Assembly: GCA_950022295.1 (NCBI GenBank) | Contig: OX465600.1 | Location: forward strand, 25,643,282-25,707,281 | From: Bromus sterilis | Lineage: Eukaryota > Streptophyta > Magnoliopsida > Poales > Poaceae | DNA length: 64,000 bases | Reading direction: 5' to 3' | Shown here: positions 8,894-20,639 of the stretch, piece after piece | How positions within the stretch are numbered: position 1 is the stretch's first letter | Layout: each line of letters starts with the position of its first letter | Translations under genes and position numbers: made by a program | The notes under the pieces: model-generated | Database searches by the model: none | Seen by the model: only the letters and a program-made list of their open reading frames with translations | What the model was told of the DNA's origin: nothing

Positions 8894-11800
8894 TTAAACC
8901 CAAGCAGAGTATCTGCACACCCTTGCCTCCGCGTACACACGTCCCGCTTTGCAATAGTACCCTTGCTTGGGGCTGCAATGCCGGTGCTCAGAGCAGACAC
9001 ACTGCCCCTCCAGCGCGCACCCGTCGGCGCCGCCGCCGCCACCACCGCCGCCCCTACCGACAACCTCGTCGGACCACGGGCTGTCGAACAGCCCCCGCGG
9101 GTCGAGCTTTTTCTTGGCCTCGGAGAACTTGCTCCATCCGGGGTACTTGTCCTGCACCCCTCGGAAGGCCACCATCCTGTTCTTGGCCCAGTGCGGGCGC
9201 GCGCCGTGCTTGACGAACGCCATCTGCTCCACCTCCTCCCACACGTCCTGGTTCAGCCGCGCCGCCCACGCCTCCGTCGCACGGTAGTAGTTCAAGTCCA
9301 CCACCACCGAGTCCTCCGGGTGCCCCAGCCACGCCTCCGACCCCTTCACGAACCGGATCAGCACGCCGTTGTAGGCGTCCACGCCGCACATGTTCTCCGG
9401 GTTTAGGTCGCGCAGCCGCTTCACGTCGAGGACGAAGGATCGGAAGCTCGCCGGCGAGAACACGGCCGTGCTCTCGTAGAAGAAGAGGCCGTTGAACCTG
9501 GTGTCAAAGGCGCACGCGTCGAGAACGCCTTTCGAGCGCGCGCAGGACCCCGACGCCTGCATCTTCCCCTGGAACCCCACCACGGGGTAGCCCGTGAAGA
9601 GCAGGCCGTCGACGTTGCGCAGGCCGTTGCCGACGAGCTTCTTCGCCGCGATCCCCGCCGCGGCCGAAACGCACGTGCCCTTCACGTCCTTGGTCGTCTC
9701 CAGCAAATTCTCTGGCAAAGCCATGATGGCCCATGGATGTAATTTGTTTAGAAAAGAAGGAAAACCCCGGCCTCTGCATCAATTGATGCATGCAGTCTAT
9801 TATTAAAATAATTCATGCATGTAATAGCAAGTTAGTTATATTTTTTGCTGTGGTGAGATTTGTGTTGTCGACGTAGTCATGATCACGTACGGGATGCTCG
9901 TATTGCCGCGGAGACCGCGATGGGCGTGGGCTCGAAGCCGATGAAGTCGTTGGCGCCATCGCCGGCGGTGTAGAGAGGCACTCGGTGGTCGATCCTGTAC
10001 ATGGCCTGGCGCTGCGACGGGTACCAGGCGATGTCGCCGAACTCGTGGCTCGCGGCGTGCTCAGCGAAGTCGTCCTGGATAGTGGAGTCGTCTCTGTAAT
10101 CGTAGGTTATGCTTCTCTTGAACCTCGGCTCTAGTGCCAGCGTCACCTGCAAGACCAACCGTGAAACTGGTGCATCAGTTGGGAACTAGATAGAGGTAAA
10201 ATTAGGGAATACCATATCCGAGGCGACTGTTTTTTTTTATCACTTTTTTCTCAACCTTCGATCTTCATCCAAGGGTTTTACTACATGTTTAAAATAGCCG
10301 GAGAAGTGGTGTAGCGGCTGACATATTTGCCGATATTCAACAGAGTAAGAAAATCGCGGCGAGATCATCTTATCCTTTATTTTACTTCATCATCAACCCC
10401 TAACCCTCCCTAACCGAACGAGGAGTCAACCCCGTCCTTCCCTCCGACTGCCATGAATCCATGATGCGATTAATTTGTTGCCGATAAAATGATGTGATTA
10501 ATCACTTTGTCTCCACCTCTGATGAGCTCACCCTGGCTCTGTCGCCCTCTCAAACTCTGGCTAGTTTTGTAAACCCGACTAGACTGCATCCGTTATCCCG
10601 TGATGTCTAGTACTGCTTTGAGATCCATGCTAACCAACTCATTTACTAAATGTAAGAAATGCACATCAACAAAACTTACAGCTACAATGTGTGATTATTT
10701 CCATTTTTTGGGGTCTGGAATAAATATGCAAAATGAGATTTTTCGATTAAAAATATTTTTGAAGTATATATATGATGTTCAAAGCAATTCAAAAGGTTTA
10801 CATATAATTTTATTGCATTTGGAAGAAAATAATTCATGCACAAATCAAAAACAAACATATGGTGGATGGTTGGATAACCCCGCGCGGTTGGTTTAGCATT
10901 TTCGATCCACCCCCTTCCACCCTTCCAGCGGCGACGTTGCAACAAGCCGCCATGTCGCCCATGTCTAGTGAGGTCTTGGCCCGCTTCACCCCGTATTTGC
11001 CACGATGGTCTGCATAATCTTCTAAAACGTAATGATATTGGATCCGGCTAGCTGGCGAACGTTCTTTCGGAAAAATAACGAATGCGAACATTTTGCCTGG
11101 CAATTTTAGTTGTAGGTGGTGGCAACCTTAATTGAAGTTGGTGGCAGTTCTTTACTTTTGAAGGCATTTTTATTCCAAAACAAACGGCCATCGTTCGACC
11201 AATATCTAAAGGCTGTGAGGCGTTCCGTGGGATCTCCCTCGGAATTTGGTTGATAAGTACTAGCTTGAATCTAGTTTGAAATTTCAAGGTTACAAATATT
11301 TTTATATATATGCACTGAAAATAGAAAATTTCATTGAGTTGTGAAGAAATTATGAACATTATAAGTGTATGTACTTCGGATTCGATACGGCATCCTTATA
11401 ATTGTGAACGGAGGAGTACTACTACATAATGGAGCATAATAAGTCCATAATGGATTTGGAATGTGGTGCATGATCGATCTGAATGAAGAAGAAGATTCGA
11501 TCTGGTGCTTGCTGGGTAGAGTGCTAAAGAAACTAACCTTGGAGATGACCCCGAGCAGGCCAAGCGAGACCAGCGCGGCGGGAAAGAGCTCGTCGCCTTT
11601 CTTCAGCGGCACGACCCTGGCCCACCCTTCGTCGGCTCCGGCGGGTACCACGAGGGTAAGAGCCACGACGTGGTCGTGCACGGCGCCGCCCTTGCCCCAC
11701 CAGGAGCTGCCGTGGGACCCCGTGCTCACGACGCCGCCGACGCTTATCCCGTCAAAGTACGGCGACGCCGGCAGGCTCAGCCCGGCGGCCTCCGCGGCGT

Positions 11801-12215
11801 CGATCACGGCCCGCATGGACGCGCCGGACTCCGCGGTCAGCGTCCGCGCCGCGGCGTCCACCTCCACGCGGACGTAGCTCTTGGTGCTTATCAGCAGGGA
11901 GGCGCTGCCATTGCCGTTGCCGCCGCCGCCGGGGCAGGCCAGCTTCGGGATGGTGTGCGCGAAGCCGCTGACGACCTTGACCCGCATGCCGCCGGCGCTG
12001 GCCCGCGCGACGGCCGTCACCACGTCCCGCTCGCACGCCGGGTACGCGACGGCGGACACCCGGCATTCCTCGCGGTCGCTGGACCAGGCCCTGTAGGCGT
12101 TCTGGAGCACGCAGCCGGCCCCTTCGGTGCACCGCACCGGAGGCATGGGCAGCAGCGAGAGGGCCGCCGGGGCCAGGCGGCAGAGCAGGAGCAGGAGAAG
12201 AGCAGCGGCCGCCAT
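8894..12215 (-). CDS. GULLO-like: L-gulonolactone oxidase-like FAD enzyme, three exons, apparently intact
   Basis: Exons on the minus strand are 12215-11538, 10146-9891 and 9711-8894. Both introns are GT-AG (donors GTTAGT and GTACGT, acceptors TTGCAG and GCCAG). Splicing gives about 583 residues, the normal length for plant homologues. A hydrophobic signal peptide (residues 1-20, with a run of Leu) is followed by an FAD-binding PCMH-type domain (about 50-230; VKVVSGFAHTIP, GSHGSSWWGKG). The C-terminal aldonolactone oxidase domain contains the HWAKNR motif. Plant members oxidise L-gulono- or L-galactono-1,4-lactone towards ascorbate and are usually secreted or membrane-associated; this is family knowledge. 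Oddities are a Gly run before the Cys-rich tail and a duplicated 3' end downstream. The start is the only Met that gives the signal peptide. Confidence 0.9.
10230..11040. other. Intron 1 of the oxidase gene with transposon-like debris
   Basis: The 1391-base first intron (10147-11537) includes a segment near 10280-10390 (TTTAAAATAGCCGG, GCCGATATTCAACAGAG, TCATCTTATCCTTT) that resembles the inverted-repeat element at about 41195-41525. It looks like a decayed insertion that enlarged the intron. No coding sequence is visible inside it. Confidence 0.4.
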
Positions 12216-12689
12216 CGTCTTCCTCTCTCCGTGCGTGTCTGGGCGTTGCTTGTGGCTTAATAATACTAGTAGTACTGTATGTTGGTGCTGCGGCGGTGGT
12301 GAGCACGATCGCGTGCGCCGTGAAGGAAGGCTGCCTGACAAGCAACGATTTCATTCCCTTTTTACGAAAAGGTTTGGGAGAGTTTGCAACCTGAAGTTAA
12401 GATTTTATTTTATTTTTTGAGACATTTTGTGGTCAATTCTTCAGAAATCTTTTGACAACAGACAATTTTTTTTGTGAGGAACTTTGCTAGAACTGCAGGC
12501 GAATTAATTAGGGAGGAAGATTAATTAGGAATGGGTTGTTAATTAGATCGGTTAAAATTTACAGCATCCCGCGTGGTAAAATTCAATAATAAAGATATTC
12601 ATAAGTATAATTGATAAATTTGATTCCTCAAACGTCCACGAACTTTGTGTTTGGATTTATTCCTTTCTAGCCTTTATTTAGGTGAACTT

Positions 12690-13720
12690 CAATGGGCCGA
12701 CGTAATTGGTCTGTATGTGTCTGGTTGGGTCAGCGCGAACAGGAGATGCAACCAAACGCGAGAATGTAAACGGACGGATGTCCGTCTTTTAGTTCATTGC
12801 AATCCATCTTCGACCCAAATATGTACTGGGTTTACATCGATACGGTGATAGCGCGGACACGCGTGGGGCCGTTGGCACCCGCCTTTATTTTTCCCTGGTC
12901 CATCCGTCGGTGGCACATCAACCCTCATTTCCCCTCTTCCCAAAAATCCTCCCGCCTTTCCCATTCGTCCACCATGGCCGACACCCCACCCCACCGCCCC
13001 TGTCCCGGCCGCCGCCCGTCCCGTGCGCCAGAAGAAGTCCAAGAAGCTCCGGCCTTGGAGTCGGCCATGAGAGTGGCCAGAGGAAGAATGAGCTAAGAAA
13101 ATCCGCCCTCACCTTCGAAGCTCTGGCCACCGACAAGCAAAATGCAGACGATATTGTGTAGGAGGGGGCCATCACCTGAAGGCCGCACAACAGGCTCTCC
13201 TAATGATGGGTTTACTTCGGAGTGACCCGGCCATATTTTCCGCTGCCGCCAAGGACGCAACGAGCACAGGGTCATCGCTTTCCCGTCCACCATGGTCAGA
13301 ACCAGCATGCACCTCCACGATACTGCAGACCGCGCGCGAGACCCTGGTTGCGTCCAGCTTCTTCACCTCACCTTGGTACAATTTTCCCAAAGTGATGATG
13401 GCGTCGGCCACCCCCAGCCCGTGGTGGCCATTAACCTCAACACCACCCCTTTTTGGACCAGTCCAACGGGACACACAATAAGCGGTCACGGTAGATTGAT
13501 GTGGGCAGCTTCCCCGATGCTCGCACCTCTTCAACGATACGACGGTCGCTTCCACGACAGTGGTCGAGCCGGGCTACTAAATTGAATTCATGTGGCAAAT
13601 CATCTTTGATGGTTCCTCCCATGACTACGACCCCAACGAGACCCAAATCCACGACGACTGCGGCCACGGCGATCTTTTTTGTGATGTCTTCTTGGCATTT
13701 TATGTATGAACTTGGTTCAA
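12690..13720 (+). pseudogene. Degenerate coding-like block, possibly a PIF/Harbinger ORF1 relic
   Basis: After a leader-like stretch the plus strand shows ATGGCCGACACCCCACCCC at 12973, then basic-rich sequence (RQKKSKK in one frame), then several frame changes up to about 13700, with an INLNTTP-like segment near 13430. The composition (Ala/Pro-rich start, basic patch, acidic end) resembles ORF1 proteins of PIF/Harbinger transposons or the related plant proteins annotated as NAM-associated. There are at least three frame breaks. I could not identify a catalytic domain, so the assignment is tentative. Confidence 0.3.
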
Positions 13721-13918
13721 ACATATTTCCATGTGGTTTACAGAAGAAATGTTATTTTCTTAGTACATGCAAGAAATAGGCCACAAAGTTGGCGTACCAT
13801 TGAAGATTCTATAACTAATTAAATGAAAAGAGCTTAGCTAGCTATAGGAAATTGAGAACCTATCCATTGGGAAGTTTGGTTGCTAAGCCATTTAATATTC
13901 TTAGCACCTTATCTATAA

Positions 13919-14183
13919 GGGCTCTCGCAATGCATCATTTCTTAGCACATTATAGGAGATATAAGAAGTTAAGAAACAACTACCCTGATGCATTGTTTTT
14001 TAGTGGTTGTATTTATGTTTAATAATTTAAGGTTCATGCATACAGGTGATTGGTCTGATACTTGGTTTTGCCTATATCCCATGCAAGATTTGTATTCCTT
14101 TCATTTCTTCATTAAGTGACATATATGACACATACAAAATATATCTATAAATTCGTGCTAAGAAAAAAGCATTGGGAGTGCCC
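13919..14183. mobile_element. Tourist (PIF/Harbinger-type) MITE, complete
   Basis: The termini GGGCTCTCGCAATGC and GCATTGGGAGTGCCC form an imperfect inverted repeat, which extends inwards to TTCTTAGCAC and GTGCTAAGAA. The element is flanked by TAA at 13916-13918 and 14184-14186, the trinucleotide target typical of PIF/Harbinger. It is 265 bp long and non-coding, and is homologous to the nested copy at 8186-8440. Confidence 0.85.
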
Positions 14184-14269
14184 TAAGCAACCGTGCGCAT
14201 TGGAAGAAGCCTAAACAAATTAGATCTCTTGAAACATCGGTTGGTGAGTTTAAAGTAATTGCATTGACT

Positions 14270-14297
14270 CAATCAAATCAAATCAAATCAAGTCATT
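14270..14297. repeat. (AATCA)n microsatellite
   Basis: Short run of five-base units AATCA, with a second degenerate AATCAAATCAAATC stretch near 14321. This is ordinary simple-sequence variation. Confidence 0.7.
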
Positions 14298-14299
14298 CA

Positions 14300-15190
14300 G
14301 AGATATATATCGGACACAGGCAATCAAATCAAATCCAATAAAAATTTGCATTGCCTCAATCAAACCAAATCAAATAATTCTCTGCATTAGAACATGGTGG
14401 GTATAAGTATATGTCGCACATGATTATTGTTGAATCACCCTCGTTGCAACCCATGGATAATTAACTAGTCTATCAATCAAATAATCCTAAACAAGGTGGT
14501 AGGGTGGATAAAAAAAAACGCCCCTCTAGTTGACTAAACTTTGGAGATATTCTTGGAGTGTGCAATTCCGCGTATATTGGAGGAGGCATGTTTAGTTGGG
14601 GCTGATCAATTTGACCACCAATAGACAGCTTGATGTCAAGTGGAGTACTGTATATTACATTTATGCTGGAGGATAGACATGCATGCATGCACCGCGTGGG
14701 AGTAGAATAGGGTTCAATTAATTCAGAGTTGAAAGCAGGACACAAAGAACCACCCCGAAGTAGCTTAATGTTGATTACTCAATCATATCTAAGAATCGTC
14801 AGGAGGTTTGATGTGATCCGGAACTGAGTGTTCACCGTCTGGCATGTGCATGTAGTAGCATTATAACAAGGAGAGATGTGATGAAAATGTTGGAGGAGGT
14901 TGACGAGCGCACGTAGAGACGGCTGCTAATTGGACGCTAAAATATCTCTTTACAAACTTTAAAATCCATCTGTCTTTTTTTTTTGAGGGAAAAATCCATC
15001 TGTCTTATGTTGCTAAAATTTATGTTTCATAGATGCAAATTCAATTAAGGTTTATAATTCATGTCTTTCCATATTGGAAAAAAAATCAAATAGATGGGGG
15101 CGACAATACACGCCATCAATGATCTCTATAACATGAGTCATAACTGAGTGAAAAATTAGACATAGCAATTGGTATATAATGACACTAATT
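14300..15190. other. Spacer with no recognisable gene
   Basis: AT-rich sequence between the Tourist element and the broken gene end. I see no coding frame, RNA gene or transposon terminus. Confidence 0.4.
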
Positions 15191-15197
15191 TATCCCT

Positions 15198-15260
15198 TTA
15201 GATCCAAAACGCCACAGGATCTCCAGCGAGGAACGACTTAGTTGTTGCATTGGGCACTTG
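15198..15260 (-). pseudogene. Detached C-terminal end of the grass gene interrupted by the CACTA element
   Basis: Reading the minus strand from the CACTA border, the sequence encodes VPNATTKSFLAGDPVAFWI followed by TAA at 15198-15200. A terminal ...PVAFW(M/I) is the usual end of the grass-specific family to which the pseudogene at 26780-28695 belongs. The other side of the 11.5-kb element ends in the middle of that gene's C-terminal region. The two pieces were one gene before the insertion, and the TTG target duplication marks the cut. Confidence 0.75.
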
Positions 15261-15766
15261 CACTAGTAGAAAAATGCTCATTTGTCCCGGTTTCAGAGGG
15301 CCTTCTGTTCCGGTTCTGGAACCGGGACTAAAGGGTCGTTACTAATGCCCAAAACCTTTAGTCCCGGTTCGCTTACGAACCGGTACAGATGGGCCTCCAC
15401 GTGACCTCTGCGGCTTGCCCGGGCAGGAGGACCTTTTGTCACGGTTGGTAGCATCAACCGGGACCAAAATGCCTCCACGCGTCAGCAGTTCCGTGTCTGG
15501 GGTTTTGTTTTTTTTAGAGGGGGGGATGGGGGTTTTGTAGGGTTAATTAATTTAGGGGTTTCATATATTGTAGCTAATAGAGAGATGTGTCCTCTCTTAT
15601 CTCCGTGCTTGGTCGACGCTACGTACTATACGTATAGAGAGGACTCGACATGCTAGCTAGTAAGCAAATGAAGGAATTAAACCATTAAGTACAGAAGATC
15701 GTCATGAACATATACAGAGAGAAGTGAGATTGTTCGAACAACAAGTTTTCGTATATCTATCTGACG

Positions 15767-18700
15767 CTACTGGCTACATATATACAATATAAGATCTCTT
15801 ACAATACCGTAACATTTGAAATAAAGTTCCATATGGTATTCTCCCTCTTTCCTGATGACGTGTTCAAGAAAGAATCCCGCCAATTCCTCTTGAATTGCTA
15901 TTATGCGATCTTGTGGTAGGAGTTCTTCCTGCAGCTCCCAATGCTAATTCGAAGAAGGGGGTCAATACATATATATGAATGAAACTCAACACAAATGATG
16001 GTAATAAAATAAAATTGTGAATATTATTGCTTACGCACATCAAAATCTTTTTTAGAGTAGCCGCCTTGCTTAGAGATCGTAGCGTTGTAGATGTACTCGC
16101 ATACGTAGTATCCACAAAGATTAGTCCCTTCTTGCTGCCACAACCACTTTACGAGAAATAGAGGTCAATCAAACTGATAATCAAGCATTATATAAATGGT
16201 ATTGATGAAACTAGCTAGAATCAAATTAATGGGAGATGCGCGGAACTAGCTAGTAGTACTTACTTTCGGGCGTGTAAATTCCAGCTCCTTCGGCAGTCCC
16301 GGAGATTTTGTGGTGAACGTTGCCAGACATAGAAAATAATTATTACCTAATATCAGGAAATGAACAAAGTTGCCGAAATGCTGCGATAATGATCGATTGC
16401 ACTTACTTCTTAAGCATTTCAGTGATGATCGCATACGTCTTGGGATCTTTTCGTCTTGAGTCTAACACGGTTACTAGTCCCTCCTCAAGCTTAATCTCTA
16501 GGAGAATAAAGTGGAAGCTGCGCACGCATGCATAACTCATCAATTACATTACTATAATCTCGAGTAAATAAAGGAAAACCGAATATGCATAGTATAACAC
16601 TCACTCGAAGTTGTAAGAAAAGAGTATTTTTTTTGTTTTGATGTTGAAGCAACGATTGTAGCAAGTTGGCCTCGGCTTGTTTGGGATTATTTTCCATCTC
16701 CCATTCATCAAAGAGATTTAGGTTAATGAACCCAATATTATAGATTTCTCTTTGCTTGCATTCGACGATCTTCAATCTGCATGATATAGTGAATTATATA
16801 TATGTACATGCAATGAAAGAGCTGAGCTATATATAGAGAGTTAATTAAAGAAGTAGTACTTATAGACAGTAGCAAGTGACGATTACTTTATCGATGGCCA
16901 TTGCATTGTAAAGCTGGAATAACTCCTCAAATGGAACACACAACGTGTCAATTCCAAGGACGTCGTGCTTGTCTTTAACCATAAGCAACACATTATCCAA
17001 CCCAGAGTTCTTGCAGGTGTCCATGTACCACTCATGGAATCTTCGCATCATCGTTGGTAGCTGTTGATCAGGTCTAATGAGAGGATACCCGTGCCGGAAT
17101 TTGAGTTCGTCCACCTCGAGTCGATCAAATTGTATATCGTCTGGCAGGTAATCACCAGGATTGGTACCGGGCACCATCTCGGCCGGCAGATTTGCGACGA
17201 CGATATCACTAGACACCTGCAGCGGGGGGCACAATTGTTTCGCCTGTTCGCCGAGCTGGGGAATTTTTTCCCTCTTGCAATTTGTTGTTCTCTCCTTTGG
17301 TCAGTTGCAGTGCTTCCGGACCGGCGCGTTTCTTGCACTTTCTTTTTAAGAGCGCGGACATGGTTGTCATCCAGCGGAGCCGGTGCTGGTCGCTTCAGGG
17401 CATCCAAAGTGCGCTTCAATTTCACCTCATCTATCTTCTCCTTCGGAGGTGGATTTTTCTTTTTAAAAAAGGCATCCACTTCGCCTTTAGAGATCTTCGC
17501 GCTTTCCTCATCGCTCCTCTCGTATGGTAACGGCTCAAGAGGCTTGAGAGATGATGGACCGTATTGGAATCGCCTCCCACCACTGGTTGTACTGCTAGAC
17601 GCCGGAGCGACGGCTGCTCTCTTCTACTTTTGCTGACGAGGCGGAGGAGGAGACGGGCTGCTCGGACGCGCCGACGCAGGCGGAGAAGGAGGCGGAGGAG
17701 GAGGCGGGCCCTTACTCGTCGGAGGAGGAGGCAGGCCCTTACTCGCCGGAGGAGGAGGAGGAGGCGTAGGTGCCGTCCAGTTCGGAAGCTTGATGAATTC
17801 CTTTGGCCATAGACATGAAGTCCTCAGAGCATTCTGCAGGAGAATTTCCCCTTCGCCGGTAGGGTAGTCAAGCTCGATCTCCTCATATCCCTCCATTATT
17901 TCATCGACCATCACAACAGCATAGCCTTGTGGAATCGGAAGACAGTGAAAAGTTCCGTTGGGTCGAGGAGGTACAACATGGCCGATAGCCACCGTGGGTT
18001 TGAATTGCATCAATTGCTTCTTAAGGTGGCATTCTTGAGACTCCGTGATTTCATCCACGGGGTACCTGGAAGCCGTCAAATCAGGTTGCGCAATGACCTC
18101 GGTGGAAGCCACGCTGCTTCTCCGCTGAGATGGCGGGGTAGCTTCTAGGGTAGCTTCGTCAGCTCGATGCCTCTCCTCTAGTGCTTGTACTCTTGCATGC
18201 AGGTTCTGTATTTCGCTTTTCTCCTGTTTCCTCTTCCTCTCCCTGCTTTTGTAACTGCCTGCGTCGGGAAACCCATGCTTCCATGGAAGGGAGCCTGCCG
18301 TGCCTCGTGTTCGTCCTGGGTGCTCCGGATTCCCGAGGGCCATTGTGATCTCGTCGTTCTCTCTGTCGGGAACGAACGTCCCTGCCTCCGTTTGGGCGAT
18401 TAACTCCTCAAGCTTGGTGATCGGTACTCTCAGTTGTTCGTTCGTCCAAAAGAACTTCCCTGTTTCAGGATGCAAGGTTCCCCCAACCCCGAAGAACCAA
18501 TTCCTTGCACGCTCTGGCCAGTTCAATGTCCTTGGTACGATCCCTTTGTCAAGAAGGTCCTTTTCAGCCTTCTCCCACAATAGTCGGGCTTTGTGGTAGC
18601 CACCTGACCCCGTGCAATGGTGATGCTTCTTCTTTGTAGCATTTAGTTTGTTTATCGCTGACATCTTCTTACTCTTCTTCGATGTCTTGTGGGCCACAAA

Positions 18701-19515
18701 TGCGGGCCACTGTTCTCTTATCTTCTCAAATCGACCGGTGAATGTTGGATTCTTCTCTTTGTCGACAAACGTTGTTTTTAACTCATTCTTCCACCTCCTG
18801 AATAGCTCTGCCATCTTCTTAAGAGCATGAGTCTTGATCTTTTTATCTGTAACTGGTTTTTCCGGACACTCCTCTTCCGGTAGGGTGAAATTTGCCTTCA
18901 GCGCGGTCCAAAGATCATCTTTCTGTCTATCGGTGACAAAAGACACTTCAGGGTCTCTGGCCTTCGGCTTATTCCATTGCTGGATGCTGATCGGGATCAT
19001 GTCCCTAACAAGAACCCCGCACTGAGCAGAAAATGCATCTTTGGTCCGGCTGGGTGCAATCGGTTGGCCATCTCTATTGATGTCGGTGCTCGTGAACCTT
19101 TCGTCCGGGCGCAACTTTTTCTTTGGGCCTCGTCTCGTTACCGAAGTTTGGCTCGATCCGGATACGGAGGGCTAGAAAAGAAGAAAGAAGAGAGTTAATA
19201 TGTGTACACAGTCCAAATCAATTAATGCATCAATTAGCTAATCAGCACAGGCTTAATTATTATATATGCCTCGCCGGACTTTCCAACAACTCCTTCCTCC
19301 GTTCGCTCACAGGAGCCATCATAAGCATGTCCTTCCACCTCCATTGTCCGATCATCGGAGCCTGCTTCACCCTCTTCTTCCAGACCATCGGTGTCGTTCA
19401 GAAATTGGAAGACATCACCTCCTACCCGGACGATGTCGCCCACCAACAACGGTCCTTCGCGTATGATTTCCCCCAACATCTCTTCTTGTTCTAAGTTTCT
19501 TTGAAGACCGTCCAT
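15767..19515 (-). pseudogene. CACTA second gene: En/Spm-like protein with Ulp1/C48 protease-like module, inactivated
   Basis: Exon 1 (19515-19270) begins MDGLQRNLEQEEMLG. A large exon from 19171 encodes a basic GPKKK motif, a plant transposase-like domain (WNKPKA, LWEKAEKDLL), a coiled-coil and a long Pro-rich tract. It is followed by DAFFKKK and a HEWYMD region. Downstream exons encode FHFILLEIK, a VLDSRRKD Asp motif and QQEGTNLCGYYVCE with a candidate catalytic Gln and Cys. Together these suggest a Ulp1-type (C48) cysteine protease fold. The last exon ends at a TAG (15767-15769). Lesions are an in-frame TAG at 17624-17626, a one-base loss in a T6 run (17264-17269), AT instead of GT at a donor (16862-16863), and a one-base gain in a T8 run (16627-16634). 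Intron 1 appears to be GC-AG. The role is inferred: a DNA-binding or accessory product of the element. Confidence 0.8.
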
Positions 19516-19741
19516 AGTTTCTGCAAAATATTAATTACGACATGACACTTAATATAAAAACATGATATATATAGCATGGATATATTAGTGTGCCAAACAT
19601 ACAAGTTTTGCCGAAAAACATGGGGGCATGTGTTGACACCAGTTTTTGGCACGACAATAAATCTATATAAGATGGCACCCTGAGCCAAACATGGGGGCAT
19701 GATGAAGCCATGGATTTCTTCAATACTTTCACACAAGGCAC

Positions 19742-20620
19742 TACCCTAGTTCCCGACTATCGACCCCTCGGTGACCCTCGACCCTCTACCCTAGTTCCCG
19801 ACCATCGACCGCTCGGTGACCCTCGACCCTTTACCCTAGTTTCCGACCATCGACTTGGTAAATTTGGGTGGCCTCGGTGACGCTTTACAAATGGTGTTTT
19901 GGCTCTTGAGAGTCCGGTACTTCTAAAGTTATTCAAATTGCTCAAGTTTGTATACACCATTATTGCAACAATGAATACATAAATCTTTTTTTTAAATTTT
20001 TCAACATTTGTAAAGTACATAAGTTTCTGGAATTTCTGATTTAAATTAAATCATTTAAGCTTTATTGTGTCATGCATGCGTCATGCTGACGCAAGGGGGG
20101 TTGACTGGTCCAACTGACCAGTGGGGCCCTCTGGTCAGTGACTGGTCTTAATCCCTCTGTTAAATTAAACCGGCTGGTTTAATTAGGCATTATGGCCCAC
20201 ATGTCAGTGGCTTTGGGGGGGGGGGGGTTAGCAGGGGGATTAGGGGCTGGCCAGCGGCATGACGCCGGTGCCACTGTGTGCGGCGGCGCCCTCCCGGAGT
20301 CGAGCTCCCGGGCACGGGGAAGGCACCCATAGGTAGCCCGCGACCACGGCGACGAGCCCGGCAGTGGCCGGAGCTCTGTCCACGGCGGGAAGGCGAAGGA
20401 GAGCGCGGGGAGGAGCGCTGGGAGGGGGAAACGAGGCGGTGGCTCACCCAGAACGCAGCGACGACGGGCGCGGGCGGTGGCGACGGCGACGGAGGGGGCG
20501 GAGGGCGGCGTCGGGGCAGCCTGACGGCGTCGGTGTCATCTCCGGCGGGTGCGACGGGGGCGGCGGGCGGAGGTTGGGCAGCCTGACGGCGTCGGTTTCG
20601 TCTCCGGCGTCGTCGGGGGA
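19742..20620. mobile_element. LTR fragment (same family as the 29492-33570 unit) inside the CACTA element
   Basis: The block starts with 2.6 copies of a 45-bp unit (TACCCTAGTTCCCGA at 19742, 19787 and 19832). From about 20020 it matches the sequence at about 31960-32200: a TCTGGAATTTCTG-type start, then GCTGACG..AGGGGGG, a GGTCAGTGACTGG block and the GATTAGGGGCTGGCC end. The GC-rich tail at 20220-20620 has no gene. Neither border shows TG/CA ends or a target duplication, so it is a fragment. Confidence 0.55.
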
Positions 20621-20639
20621 AATAACGAGATTTAGAACT

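Noticed and set aside
8876..9406. Plus-strand open frames over the oxidase gene's last exon
   Set aside because: Antisense shadows of the GC-rich exon; the minus strand carries the conserved oxidase domain.
11670..12354. Alternative frames over oxidase exon 1
   Set aside because: Shadows of the exon encoding the FAD domain; no independent similarity.
17564..17812. Arg-rich plus-strand frame
   Set aside because: Antisense of the Pro-rich tract of the CACTA second gene.
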